This document shows, piece after piece, positions 23,700 to 35,977 of a stretch of DNA of 64,000 nt. The position numbers and the translations under genes are program-made. How positions within the stretch are numbered: the first letter of the stretch is position 1; each line of letters begins with the position of its first letter. Source of the DNA: Argentina anserina (Eukaryota; Streptophyta; Magnoliopsida; Rosales; Rosaceae); NCBI RefSeq assembly GCF_933775445.1, contig NC_065877.1, positions 12,090,001-12,154,000 on the forward strand, read 5' to 3'. A model generated the notes under the pieces. It saw only the letters and a list, made by a program, of their open reading frames with translations, was not told the DNA's origin and ran no database searches.

Positions 23700-26600
23700 C
23701 GTTATCAGCATGTAGTTCTAACCCTGAGTTCCTAGGTTTAGAACTCTAATTTCTGAGAAAAAAATTCCTTCTAAAATGAAAATAATTATGCAGGAGAAGA
23801 CGAAAATTCCTTCTCCCATGAATAATTGGCAAAAGCTGTTTGAAAAAATATTTTCTGTTAAAACAATTGCAGAAAATATGAAAACAAAAAATAGAAATCA
23901 ATTTGACTAGGGCACATAGAAATCTTCTCTGGGCAACCCATCTTCTCATCACCTGCCAGGTCAACCTGTGTCAGCGAGCACAAACGCCTCCGGCGTCATT
24001 CAATCCCGACGTCCAGATCGACCCGTGCCTAGCAACCCAAGCCTCGGCGGTGACCCGGTTCGATGTCCTCCATCATGTTGCCCTGTCTGCCCAATTCTCG
24101 ACTGTCTATGGCACGACAGCGATGAACCCAGCCCAGGCGACGGCCCAATAACGCCTTCAAGCATCCAGATGACGCCATCCCAGCCCATCAAGATCGAATT
24201 TAATTTGGGCCTCGAAGGGAAGCACTGCTGTCGCAAGCTTCCCTGCACGCCACTTCGATCAAAGCTTTGCATCCACGACCTTGATGCCACTGGAGCTTCC
24301 CAGAACGATCTGGCACGACCTAGTGTCGACCATGTCGCCAGTAACAGCGACGAATCCCGACCCGTATTTGCACACCCAATCCGGCACCAAAGGAATTTTT
24401 ACCCCCTCGGGTAATTAGGTAAATAAAGAGGCATGGTAACTTTGCCTCCATGGCCAAAAAGTGGTTTTACTATCAGTAATTTGATTTTAATTTTACTGAT
24501 TTATTATATGGTTTATGTAATTAACCATATTTTGTTTTCCATAAAATTAATCGCACGACGATACAAAAATGCAATGGTGAGAATTACTTTGCCATATATT
24601 GGTGGAAATATGGAATCAATCATGATCGTGGAATTAAGCAAGAGCAACTATTACACTGTTTATTTGGCAAACAACCAAGTATGTTTTAATTAACATTGAT
24701 GCTTTCATGCAATTTTAAATTATTCTGAATTTTGTTTTTCATCGCGGACTTTCAACCCCCTCTTTTCTTTTCAACCCGATTCTTTCGCTTCTCGGATGGT
24801 ATACATGGATATGATTCCCCTGGTACAAATATTGGCTTGCAATGGAACTTGTCACTTATACCACCGGTTTGTGATTAAAATTGTCACTTATACCATTGTG
24901 ACAGAATTTGTCACGATTTATTGAATTGAATTACCATATTATGGGACTTAACGTCCAATTAAGTACTTGAAAGTTGTATCATATTGATACTAATGAATCT
25001 TCTTTCTTGTTGACTACAACATGTGCCTGAAATTTGACATAAATATGTTGGATGTGTTTATGCACCTAATCTAGATGAATTTCTTTTGGTGCATCATCGT
25101 TTCATTGAAAGACAAAAACATTATGGTCAAAATATACAAGAGTGAGATATGAGAAGTTCTTGAAACAAGACACCATTATATGGAAGAACATGAGAATATT
25201 TGCTCACCATTACGGATTTCAAAGTAATTATACATTGCGGTTATTAAAAATAATAATGAAGCATAAATGCTTCAGTTAATAGTATGAATGACTATAAATC
25301 CGTATATATTACCAAGTTTAATGTGACCAATGTTACTTAGTCAATACATTTTTAAATTGGTTCATGGTCAAGATCTCAATCCAATAGTTGGCTATAAAAT
25401 TCTCATGTAGTTCAAGTAAACAAACATACGAGAATGTCTCGATGCATTTATGGTTTCATTATAAAAAACAATATGTTAATGCAATGTAACGCATTACATA
25501 CTACATGGTACTACCTACATAACCCTACGGTTTTAATTGTGGCATAAATCAGGCTTACATAATCTTTGTGTGGCGCAATGCACACTTATACGATCTTTGA
25601 TGTTGTTATTATACATCTGTTCGGTTCGCCATAATCTTTAGCGGATTAGGTCATCATCTATTGATTTTGATCAAAACTTTGCAAAAAATCATTGCAAAAT
25701 GCCGACAGACTCCGAGCCATGAGCATTTGCTGTCGACTTTATTTCGAACCGACAATGCTTATTGTATCATATTTATGCCTCGTTGGCATGATGAAGCCTT
25801 GCTTGATGTCTTATTATGACATGTTTCTATCTTGTTTTGGTGATGATTTTTAGTGTTACATATCATGTAATGCACTATATATTCCACTGTTTTAAAATAT
25901 GGTGATGTTTTCACAGAGTTCGAATTGAACTAATGCTTTTACAAGATTAGGGGAGTGACACACTATAACAGGTTCACAAGTTACGGCCTTGGAAATATCG
26001 ACAAGATGTTTCGTTTGCGCCTAGTTTTACCCTTAATGACATTAAAAATTGGCCGAGCTAAGGGCCATTGGCAGCCCCCCCCACTACTGAGACCCCTGCA
26101 ATGTCCCCCGCACGGCCTCATCACGAACTCCTAGCATTTTTTGCTCTAGTTTGTTGACGCTGACAACCCTTTTTAAGTATGCCTAGGCAACGCCGATCCT
26201 TATATTTGGATCTATGGTGTATATACATAATACTTGTATGTCAAAATCACTCGTGAATGACGTTTGAGGGTCTAAAACCCTCAAGTAACGTTATGCGGCC
26301 ATTTGGAACTATATCAGTGTACTTTCCGAGCTTTAATTTGTGATATTTATGTGTCTTAACATAAGACTACTTGTCTCTATATTCTTATTTATGAATATGT
26401 TTAAGAGACATTAAGTGCATAGCTAGAAGAACTTAAAACTATTAATGAATTTAGTTTTAATCCATTGTGACTACGATGACTAGATCATCACATAGAATCA
26501 TGAGCAGTTTAAATGCTCATGTTTAAATGCCTTATGACATTAGGATTCAAGTCACATGTTTTTATGCATCAAAAGAGCACTTGAACCTATGAAATGTTTT

Positions 26601-29156
26601 GTTTTCATAGTAGTTGTCTACATTGATAAATTAACAATGAAACCATGAAATTAGTGAGACGATAAGCTACTTGAAGGCAATACTTATGCCAACGTGTATC
26701 ACCTAGAAACTCATTGTGAAAGAAGTTCTTATGTATTGCTTCTAATGAGGAGCACATCTAATGAGTCGATATAGTGTGAATTGTATTCTATCACGTTACT
26801 ATGATTCAGGTTAATGAATCGGTGACTCGTTTAGGCTATTCTTTCAGCAAAAAAGTTAAACGGATCAATAAAATTCCTCCAAAATAATGGAGATGTAATC
26901 TATGCGTTAATAAGTGCATAAACCCCCTTTATGATCTTTCATTGACTATGCTCAATCTCTAAACCTATTATTTAGCAAATTTTAGGAGTGACATACACCC
27001 TCCTATGCGAAAAAGAAATGTGACATAGGATGGAAGCCGAAATTGGCTTATCATGATTCACTTTGAGGATAAAATATATTATAGTGATACATATATCATT
27101 GTAAAACTCAAATCATAACACTTAGATATTATCGCACACCCAAAACAATGATAAAAGTTGAAAATGCCTAAAATTTCAGGATTTATAGATTGGAGACTTG
27201 TCATTGTGAAGACCAGTTCACCTACATTTAGATGAGATATTGAGGTGCTACCTATGTCCACTGATTTATAATATCCAAGGCTACCAACTAACAAAGTTGG
27301 AGCTCAATTGGAGACATGGAACATGGTGAACCGCTCAACATAAGTGGTAACTGACATCTTGCGAGTATTCCGACCGGTTTGGTACTTTTCTGACCGTTTC
27401 CGGCAGTGAGGCCGGTGGCATTGGATTCATAACACCCATGTTTACTTGTTCCTAAAATTTCGTAGTATTCGGGATTCGGAAAGTCAGTGAACCATTAAAG
27501 GAAGTGTAAAACAGAGGTTCGATATTGGTCGTTGATGTGCATAGGCTTCCAACAAACTAACAATTCGAACCATAAGCTACAGCTTGTAGCGTGTCTTGTT
27601 TTACGGTATCCATCTATACCATCATCATTGACGTTACGGTTGTAACGATTCGCATGTTTGTGTTTCAAGTAAAATAATATGCATGTTTGTTAACGGATTA
27701 TGATAATGATTTATTGTTCACATATTTTATGTGTCAAATTGCGCCTCCACTAGCGCATAATGATGGGTTATTTGATGTTGAATTTTTTCTTTGAATAAGA
27801 CATGAACTTCCACCTATGTCCGTTTATAAAGACATCAACAAGTGATCTCGTTTAGTCATTTTTGATGAGCTAGTCTCCTTGTTGTTAAGGGGAGAGAAGA
27901 ACAAGTTTGTTCAAGTTCAACGACTTGGTTTTTTGTGTGGTTTTTCTCACTGTGCCTAATCACATTCCTAATAGTCCTATAAATGGAAGTGAAAAGATTA
28001 GAGATACATGCTATAACTATGCTTGTAAGGATTGATGTCCGACAGATGGATATATAGTCACTCTTTGTTGGTAACGTGGTGACTCCACAAATGTGGTAGA
28101 TGGTGTCACTAGGCCGTGGCTCTTACGAAAGTGTAGAGAAACCATTATGTTCGATAATACTTGTTCATTGCAAGTTATGGCACAACTTGATCTATGATCA
28201 ATGATACTCAATCGTTTATTTTCTTGGATGATGGTTATCATTGGGGGACGCCTCATTGTCAATACCAATCCAAAGAGAGATCTCGACAAATGACGATGCT
28301 GAAAGAGTTTGATGTCGAACCATACATGCATACTTTGTTGAAGCAAAATTCCAACATTGTAGATTGGCCTACATGGAAAGTGTTATCTGGTAGGAATTGA
28401 TGGTGATGATCGATCCATGTCACCACCACATCCTCTTGGAAAGCCGTAAGATCAAGTTTAACAAAGAGATAGGCCATTAGTCAGGTAATGCCAACACCGC
28501 ACATGTAAATCCTATCGGTTATACACGTGTTAGGCATAGTGAGAAATACAAGAGTTTAGACTCACATTTTGGCGCAAATTCTCTGATAAAAAATCCTGGA
28601 ATCAAATATGAGACTTTTAGTTCTCATAATACCTCGTCAGTTAGGTGTTTTCCAAAAGAACTGAATTTGTAGCTTGTGGTCACATATCATCTCTGTTAGG
28701 ACTGAGTTAAGAGATGTTGATAAAGATCCTGAATGTATTGGTTTAAACCTAATTCAAGTGCCTCCAGACAACGGAGCGCGATAACTTGATTAAGGCATGG
28801 ATATTAAAATGAAGTGTGATGGTGTCTTGATGAATTAAGAGTCAAATATTATAATTCTGAAGCTCCTTGTTTAAAACTCAGGGCTTACTACCTTGAGCAA
28901 CCAATCAAATCTTTTTGACTGGATAATGTAGGAGAATTCATTTCGAAGACTTTTTATTACATAGCCGAGATAGATGTTGAACATCCCGTAACCCCATGTT
29001 CATTATGCAGAATGAATAAGCAGGAGCGATGATTAAGCGGTTATAGCTTATAGATAGGGCCCTCGTTACATATAAGTAATTTACTTATAATTGTTTGGGG
29101 ATATGCAATATTGCATGCAACTGTTGATATGAGCATTTTGTGCGACGTTCTTAACA

Positions 29157-30663
29157 TGTTTTTATCTCAATTTATACTTTGCTTAGCCCTTATTTTTGTA
29201 CTATTGAGTCATTGAGTCGTAGTAAGAGTCTTGAGCAGGATTGGATGCATTTGTGTGCTTATATGAGTTAAAAACGCATAATTGGTCTAGAGTCATAGTT
29301 TGACTAAGAATCCTTTTTAGGTTTTGAAACTAATTATCTCTTACTTATGATTTTATTTTCTTATTTTCAGTTTGGATTGAAGAGATAATTAAAGAAAAAG
29401 AGATAGAGCCAAGTCATGCAACAATTATATAGAAGATGATCATTAAAGGCATAAAATATGACATGATTTAGGGGATAGAACATGACATGATTTATAGAAT
29501 AAAGCATGACATGATTTAAGGAGATTAAAGCATGACATTATAATAGGAAGAAAGAGACAAGTTCAAACCAAGCATACCCTTCATCTTTCCTCTATATATA
29601 CATGGCTTCACCTCTCAAATAAGATCAATTCTCATTTGCATTGAAGAGTCAAACCTCTACCAAAATACTACCTCAAACATCCTTCACTAAAACAGCAAGC
29701 CATTCTCCCCCATATACAAGTTTCATCTCCACCGAAATCACCATTGAATACACACCTCCAAGGTTCCTACAACGTGTGATTCTCGCAACTCATCTCCACG
29801 GATTTGTTCGTTTTTGAATTTTTTTTACAATACTTTGTCTATAAAGATTGTAGTATGATGTTTGTGTGGGATTATTGTGTTGTATTAAGAATCGAAATTT
29901 TCAGATTGTTTTATTAGATTTTTGGATCTTTGCCGATTGATGGTTTTCCATAATTAATGAGTTTGTATTTCTATTGTTGTGTTCTAATCATCTTTCTCAT
30001 ACTTTTAGATAATTTTCAGATATGTGTATATGAATTTAGTGCTTGGATGCATTCCCTAAGATTGTGTTTGAGTGCTAGATTCATCAACCATATTGACACA
30101 AATCGAATCATGCCCTAAGTAGGTTCGATTTGTGTTGATTAAAAGTGGTAAATATTCTGGAAATTTGCATGTGAAACCATGGTGGGTGACGCCAAACATG
30201 AAACATGTCTCTAACAAAGATTTGGTGCTTAAATATAATCTTGTTTGATTTTTACTCTAATTATTATTGAATTCGATTGCATGCAAATTTAGATTAGGCC
30301 CTAAGTCAATCTAAATGTTAATTGAAATCTTGCACGATTAGATGATCCCCTAAGACTCTAATTGTATTGGTGTCTAAAAAGTATGTAATTGGTCAAATTA
30401 GAATGCATGATAGGTTCGAACTTATAATTATGTGGTGTAATGGTAAATTTGATTTAAGTTTGTTAAAGAGAAGTCGATCATGTAAATAGTAATTTAGGTT
30501 TTATTTTAGTAGTTAATAATCAATCTCAAATCCCCCATTATTTGTTAACACTAAAAGTTTAGAGTTCCCTTCAATTCCCCGGAAAAAACGATCTCTGCTT
30601 ATTCTATACTAACGATGATATTTTACAGTATTTATTATAGACGTTTTAATTAACGCTCTATCA
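29157..30663 (+). mobile_element. Solo LTR of a Ty3/gypsy (Athila/Tat-like) element nested in copia
   Basis: Begins TGTTTTTATCTCAATTTA and ends ...ACGCTCTATCA, with TG..CA termini over about 1.5 kb. Its order of landmarks matches the inverted copy at 32749-34375. Shared landmarks are a start with 'ctca.ttta' then 'attgagtcattgagtc', a leader with a TATA-like 'ctatatatacatgg' at about 29590, repeated 'ccctaag' words, and a 3' end with 'ttcaattccccgg...tttacag...tatca'. I recall this 3' pattern from gypsy LTRs of the Athila/Tat group, where a 'TTGGCGCC' primer site would follow. None follows here, so it is a solo LTR. It lies downstream of the integrase remnant of the surrounding copia. No matching target-site duplication was found (taaca and gctgt). 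An internal 'catgacatgattta' motif repeats three times near 29460-29520. Confidence 0.6.
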
Positions 30664-31805
30664 GCTGTACTTAGAATGAAAGGATCTTGAGAATACTAGG
30701 TCTCGAAAATGATGACTGTTATTCATGATGTTATTCATCGGTTGGCTAAAGGCAGTAAAGATGTTAAACCAATGCCTATAATTATTCCATAAATCAGTCG
30801 AAGTCAAGAGAAGACGTGTTTCCACTGTTTGAGCGATGATAAGTCTTAAGAAATAAACTTCTAATATTTAAGTACGATATGTGTATGCATGTACTTGTTG
30901 TAATATATCTGACTCGACATCTCATTCGATTTAAACTCATAAGGCTAAAATGATGGTTTGAGTGTGTCCACACATATGTTAATGCTTGATCACAGCACAT
31001 TACGACATTAAATCCTATATCCCAACACAAAATACACTTTAATGAAGCGATGTCAGAATTCGCCTAGATTTGTAGGTCAACTTCCACTGGACCTATAGGG
31101 AAGCTCACTATGTGGAAAATTGTGATTTGCTACTATTGAAAAGCTCTATGTGTCTACCTTCCAAAGACTTTAACTATTTGACCATATCTATTATATTGAG
31201 TGAGTTATAGTTGTTTTAGTAACATAGGATGGATATGTTCAGAACCTGCAGCTGAGTTAACTTCGATAGAGTTTTGTAATCAGCTCAGAATGAATTAGGT
31301 TGTGAACCATATATCATTGGAAAGCCACTGGTGTCTACTTTCTAGAACTTTTTACGGTTCATCCATACCTATTGAAGAAGTTATAATGGTTTAAGTGTGT
31401 GAATGTCATACCACGCGTGAATCTGACTTTTATTGTAAACTCTTATTTGAGTTGTTATGCAATTCTCTTTTTTTTGTTCCATGTACAGATAAATATACAT
31501 GTCTGATTTAAGAATGTTTGTCGAGATTTTATATTCAAATCATTGCTACTTTTGAAGAATGTAAAGAGTGTTCGTATACGCTTTATCTAAACTCATAAAT
31601 TGAGTTACCGATCAAGGGGAGTTATTTCGTAAACTTCAGAAGGAGATACCACATGTTATCTTCAATTGTAGTTGGTGCGTTGTGCTCTTTTTCCTTTCAA
31701 CCAAGTTTTTATTTTACCCAAGAAGTTTTTGTTTTGCTTGGCAAGGTTTTTACCGAGACAACGGTTATGCACCATGACACATTAGGATCGCGATACAAGG
31801 GTGAG

Positions 31806-31999
31806 TGTTGTAAGAGAATTAATTTTTGTAATCTTCAGATGTATCTTGTCCTAATTAGTATATGTTAGTCTAGATATGAAATGATATATAATTCATTATT
31901 CAACGAGATACTCAATATAATACATATATAATGCCTCTTTATTAATGAATAAAGATGATGTTTCTCCCTATTTGATGCGTATTATATTCTTCTATGACA
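31806..31999 (+). repeat. Right LTR of the copia element
   Basis: 194 bp, starts TGTTG and ends ...tgaca, followed directly by the TTTAT duplication. Paired with 23504-23699. Confidence 0.85.
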
Positions 32000-32004
32000 T
32001 TTAT

Positions 32005-32748
32005 TAAATTTTTGCTCAACTACATTCACGTATACGTGTCAATGTAGAAACCTATATAGTTTAGCATCTAATTTTTATTAGTTAGAGGTAAATAGACAAT
32101 GCATCGTTATTTCTTCTACGCACAAAAGGTAGATCATGCACTCTTCAAGTCTTTACGCATTTGCACACACCGTTAACACGTTCTAGGCAGGCGTTGATAC
32201 GTTCAATGTGTTTGCAATCAGTTGGAGTATATACTTGTTCTACTATGTATTCTTCTGATGGAGCTGGAGACTGAGACATAACAGGGTGCACTAATGTGAA
32301 TGATACACCTGTGTTTGTTCACACATTTATGTAAATATTTAATCACATAGAAGGATATATATATATATATAAGCAAATTGTTAAACATGATGATGAGATA
32401 GTAACAGACAAGATGCGACGAGGATATAGAAGATAACTAAGGCAGTTGTCTAGCTTCTCCATGAGTTTGTTGATAAGTGTTACACTTGTAGAAAACTAGA
32501 AATGGTCGTAAAAGAATTTGATCAGTGTTCAATTTGCTTTGAGCTATACAAATAATTAAGCTTCTTCTTCGATCAATATATATAGTCATTCTCATTTTTG
32601 GTTTGTGATTTCATTTATAAGGCGGTTTTATTGTGAGACTTTTCTTTTGGTCAAATGTAAGAAACATTATTGTTTTGGCCTTAAGTTATTTGTATGACGA
32701 AACATAAATTTAGTTAAAACCATAGTAAAGATTTTTGTTCTACTTAAT
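32005..32748. other. AT-rich DNA between copia and the second solo LTR
   Basis: No domain-bearing frame. It contains a short TA microsatellite around 32350-32370. No transposon terminus could be defined. Confidence 0.4.
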
Positions 32749-34375
32749 TGATAGGCATTTTAAAGCCATCAATAAAACCCTGTAGAAACATTGTGAGTAG
32801 TATAAGCAAACAGAGTATGGTTACAAGTCGGGGATTCAATGACAGTGTAGATCAACAAACTAAGTATCAAGGATTGGGTTTAAATATTTTGGATTTTAGT
32901 TTTCGAAATAAAGAAAATAAAATAGAAAATAATTACACATGTATACACGTGGTCAATCAATCCACACACAAAATAACCAAACAGATTATACAGTGCAAAC
33001 AATGCATTCTCATTCTTAACACATGTATGCCGAGCCTTAGAGGACAATCTAGAACTTACAAGTAACAACTTAACATCGAAATAGATTACTTAGGACTCTA
33101 AATCGAAACATGTAAATGCAATCTCTTTCTTAGGGCATAGAAATTAACAAGTTAACATGCAATCATCAATCCTACCACTTGTGACTCAATCTCTTATCTA
33201 ATTACTTAGGGCATCTTAGATAACAAACTGACTTTGGATGTCACTTAGTAATTACTAACATATTAAGCATGTCACTTACCTAACATGTTAATAATAGCAC
33301 TAAAGGTGAATTCTATATGTAAATCATACTTAGGGAAACGAAGAGCATATAGCATAAGCATAAGATTGAAAATCATTAATTCATAACACGATAAACCCAC
33401 GGCAAGCATGTGTATCATTGAATAAGAAACAAAGTCTAACTTTATAAATCTGAAAATAATTCATTACATAAGAAGTAATTAAAAATTTAGAACTAAACTA
33501 AACGAGAAAACGAAATCACACACACACACATCATAAGGTTTGAAACAAAGAGAAAAACTATAGAGTTACACTTTGCAATATTCCTTCAAGGCTTCAAGCA
33601 TAGAGAATACAGTAACTTCCTCCTTTTATGAATGAACGTCTTTGGCTTTGAGTTTTAGAGTAGAGAATATGGTAGAATGATTGACTTTCAACCTATGTAT
33701 TTGGTGGTGGAAGAATAATGTCTAGGACAGAGCTCCGGCTTATGTTGGCACAAAATTGACAACCTTCTCTTCTGAGTTCATGCTCCAATATATAGGAAAA
33801 GATATGACTTCAAATTTTGCTCAAAACCCTTGGATTAAATGAGATCAATGGTTGAGATAATTCAACAGAATCCAAAGTACATCCGTGCAATGTTTTCATC
33901 ATAACTCTCGCTACGAAATAGATACTGAAGTGATTCTAATGACATAAGAAACTAGACTCACAGAGTTTTCTATCCATATATGACACGTTTTCTGATTCAT
34001 TCTGAACTATCCTTAGAAGTCTGTCAAAGTTGGATGACATGCACATGCATATTTTTAATTATGATAAGGATTTGACTTTAATTGCATATATTTTTTCTCC
34101 TTTTAATTATAATTTTTTTGCACAATTCTATCATAATTATACTTTGAAAATCCATCTCCAACTTAGATTTGCACTATTTGAGCTCGGCCACTTATCTCTC
34201 TATGTCCATAATGGATTTGCCTTTCCTGAAAAAAAAGAAGAAGTTAAATTTGTGTTTCTTTTACAAAAATAACACATAATTGAGCTAAGACTCTCCCTTA
34301 ACATATAGATTGACTCAAAGACTCAAAAACATAAGAATAAAGGATAAACAAGAGTTAAAATGAGGTACATAAGCA
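32749..34375 (-). mobile_element. Second, inverted solo LTR of the same gypsy-like family
   Basis: Read on the minus strand it starts TGCTTATGTACCTCATTT and ends ...CCTATCA, about 1.63 kb. It follows the 29157-30663 LTR landmark by landmark: 'ttgagtctttgagtc' near the 5' end, a promoter-like 'ctatatattggagcatg' near 33790, a 'ttttcagattt' and several 'ccctaag' words, then 'ttgaatccccg...tacaggg...tatca'. The two copies are strongly diverged. No internal domains flank it and no convincing target duplication was found (ttaat on one side, tttta on the other). Confidence 0.55.
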
Positions 34376-35546
34376 TTTTAAATGTAGCACTTTGTGCTCC
34401 TATTAGTAATTAAGTACAACAATAAACGTACGTTAACTATTGTTTATAATTATGTAATAGGATGGTACTATTTCTACCGATTTTCAAATTTTTAATTGGA
34501 TAAATAACTGGAAGTATGAAATGCTACAATGAATCTTTCATGGGGTCAAACTCACAACCTCCCAAATGATAATCAGGGACTATGCAACTAGACCAAATGG
34601 TATTAGGCGTGCAATGCTTTATACATGAAGTTCAAAATTGTTATCATTTATTTTGTATAGCAACAATGGTTATATATAATCAAGCGCTACAAAGAAATCA
34701 ACAACCTTTGTCACTCGGTACTTAATTCACTTTACACTCACATGTCGGTTGGTGCATGCTTTCCTTGTTTTAAAATTGATATTTTTGTTTTTTCATTTTA
34801 TGTTGATAATTTGTTAAATATACTATAGTATACGGATTTGGGAAAAGTTTTCAGCTGAATTTATAATAGTTAAGGTATTTTTAATCGTAAAAAATATCAT
34901 TACAAACTCGAACAATATGGCACGTACAATTTGGTATAGTAGCATAGTCTCCCCTTATGAAGCGGAAAATTGTGACACTCATAACAAATAGTTAGACTCA
35001 TGTATTTCATTGTCTACTCGATAAAAAAAATGAACAATACACATTTGACCCATCAGTTATGTTTGAATATCCAACTATATGATATCTTGTTCAAATGTTT
35101 ATACAAACTTATAATTGTTAAAGTTTGTGCAATCATTCTTTACCAACAAAGCCAACTCTCTCTCTGTAACCAAACCCTCGTGCCCAGGTTTCTTCCTCCT
35201 CCCTCCCTCTCGCTTTTCGATCTCGATCTTTTGATCGGGATTATTAGCTTGGGGGTAGAGGGTTTATTTATTTTCCTTTAATTCTGTTTTATTGTCGGTT
35301 TTATTTCCTTCGTGTGTTGTTTGTTTTTCCTTGTTTTCCGGTTTTCCCATGTCAGCGGTTGCGGACATGTTATCTCAGAGTTCGTCTCTGCCTCTCTCTA
35401 GCTGGGGATCCGTCGTGCTCGCTCTCTCTCTATCGGGCTTCCTTCCCTAGTTTCTTGGTCACTCACTTCGCCCTCGGTTCAAATATTCCCCGATCTGCTG
35501 GATTGGAAGGCATACGACGTCATTTGCTTTTTTTGTTGTGATGGCA
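34376..35546. other. Intergenic; GC-richer leader-like block from about 35140
   Basis: 34376-35140 is AT-rich with nothing recognised. From about 35140 to the hAT insertion at 35547 the sequence is pyrimidine-rich and GC-richer, like an untranslated leader or a transposon 5' region. It continues on the other side of the insertion (35986-36960). The short frames have no domain. Confidence 0.35.
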
Positions 35547-35977
35547 CATGCGCGGATCTAGGGCATTGGTGGGGGGGGGACTCAAGTACATGCCATATAT
35601 TCATATGGTGTAGTTTTGCATGTTTGGTTTTGAAGTTTTGTTAATATCGAGCCCACCCAAGATTATCCCAACAAATGCATATTTGGGTGTCTATGTTTCC
35701 ATTTACTTCCAATATTCCTTGATTTCTTCAACATGTAATTCCATTTTATTTTCATTGTGCATTAATTTTGATTAAGATCTTTGATCAATTCCAAAAATTT
35801 CTTTTTTTAATTGACTAAACTTATGATAATTTTAAATAGATTGCTATTTTCACATCAAAAAGGCATACATTTAATATATTATAGTTGAATATTTTATGCG
35901 CTACAAATTTTTATCACTTCGGCCATTGAGGAAAAAATTGAAGTCCCCCCGAATTGTGAATCCTGGATCCGTCACTA
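35547..35977. mobile_element. hAT-like MITE, 431 bp
   Basis: Flanked by near-perfect 8-bp duplications, TGATGGCA (35539-35546) and TGATGGCG (35978-35985). The termini are related inverted repeats: left CATGCGCGGATCTAGGG and right, reverse-complemented, TAGTGACGGATCCAGGA. Both are followed by a G-run and 'actcaa' or 'acttcaa'. The 8-bp duplication and 'CGGATC.AGG' ends suit hAT MITEs. The interior is AT-rich and non-coding. Confidence 0.75.

Larger units (their letters stand above)
23504..31999 (+). mobile_element. Decayed full-length Ty1/copia LTR retrotransposon with nested gypsy LTR
   Basis: LTRs lie at 23504-23699 and 31806-31999 and share long blocks such as 'aatgaataaagatgatg' and 'tctccctatttgatgcgta'. 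A perfect 5-bp duplication TTTAT flanks them (23499-23503 and 32000-32004). A primer-site-like 'cgttatcagcatg' follows the left LTR, and a degraded polypurine tract 'acaagggtgag' precedes the right one. Gag-like frames occur around 25020-25290. Integrase-like frames occur around 28900-29130 ('DNVGEFISKTF', then a 'YAILHATVDM' piece). A 3' tail 'VVGALCSFSFQPSFYFTQE' at about 31670-31735 is shared with the copia element at 41.3-43.5 kb. Every domain is broken by stops, and the LTRs are roughly 80-85% identical by eye, so it is old. A gypsy-type solo LTR (29157-30663) interrupts it. Confidence 0.88.

Noticed and set aside
23903..24414. GC-rich overlapping frames (up to 148 codons) after the left copia LTR
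   Set aside because: No domain, both strands open because of GC content, and located in the decayed leader/gag region of the copia element.
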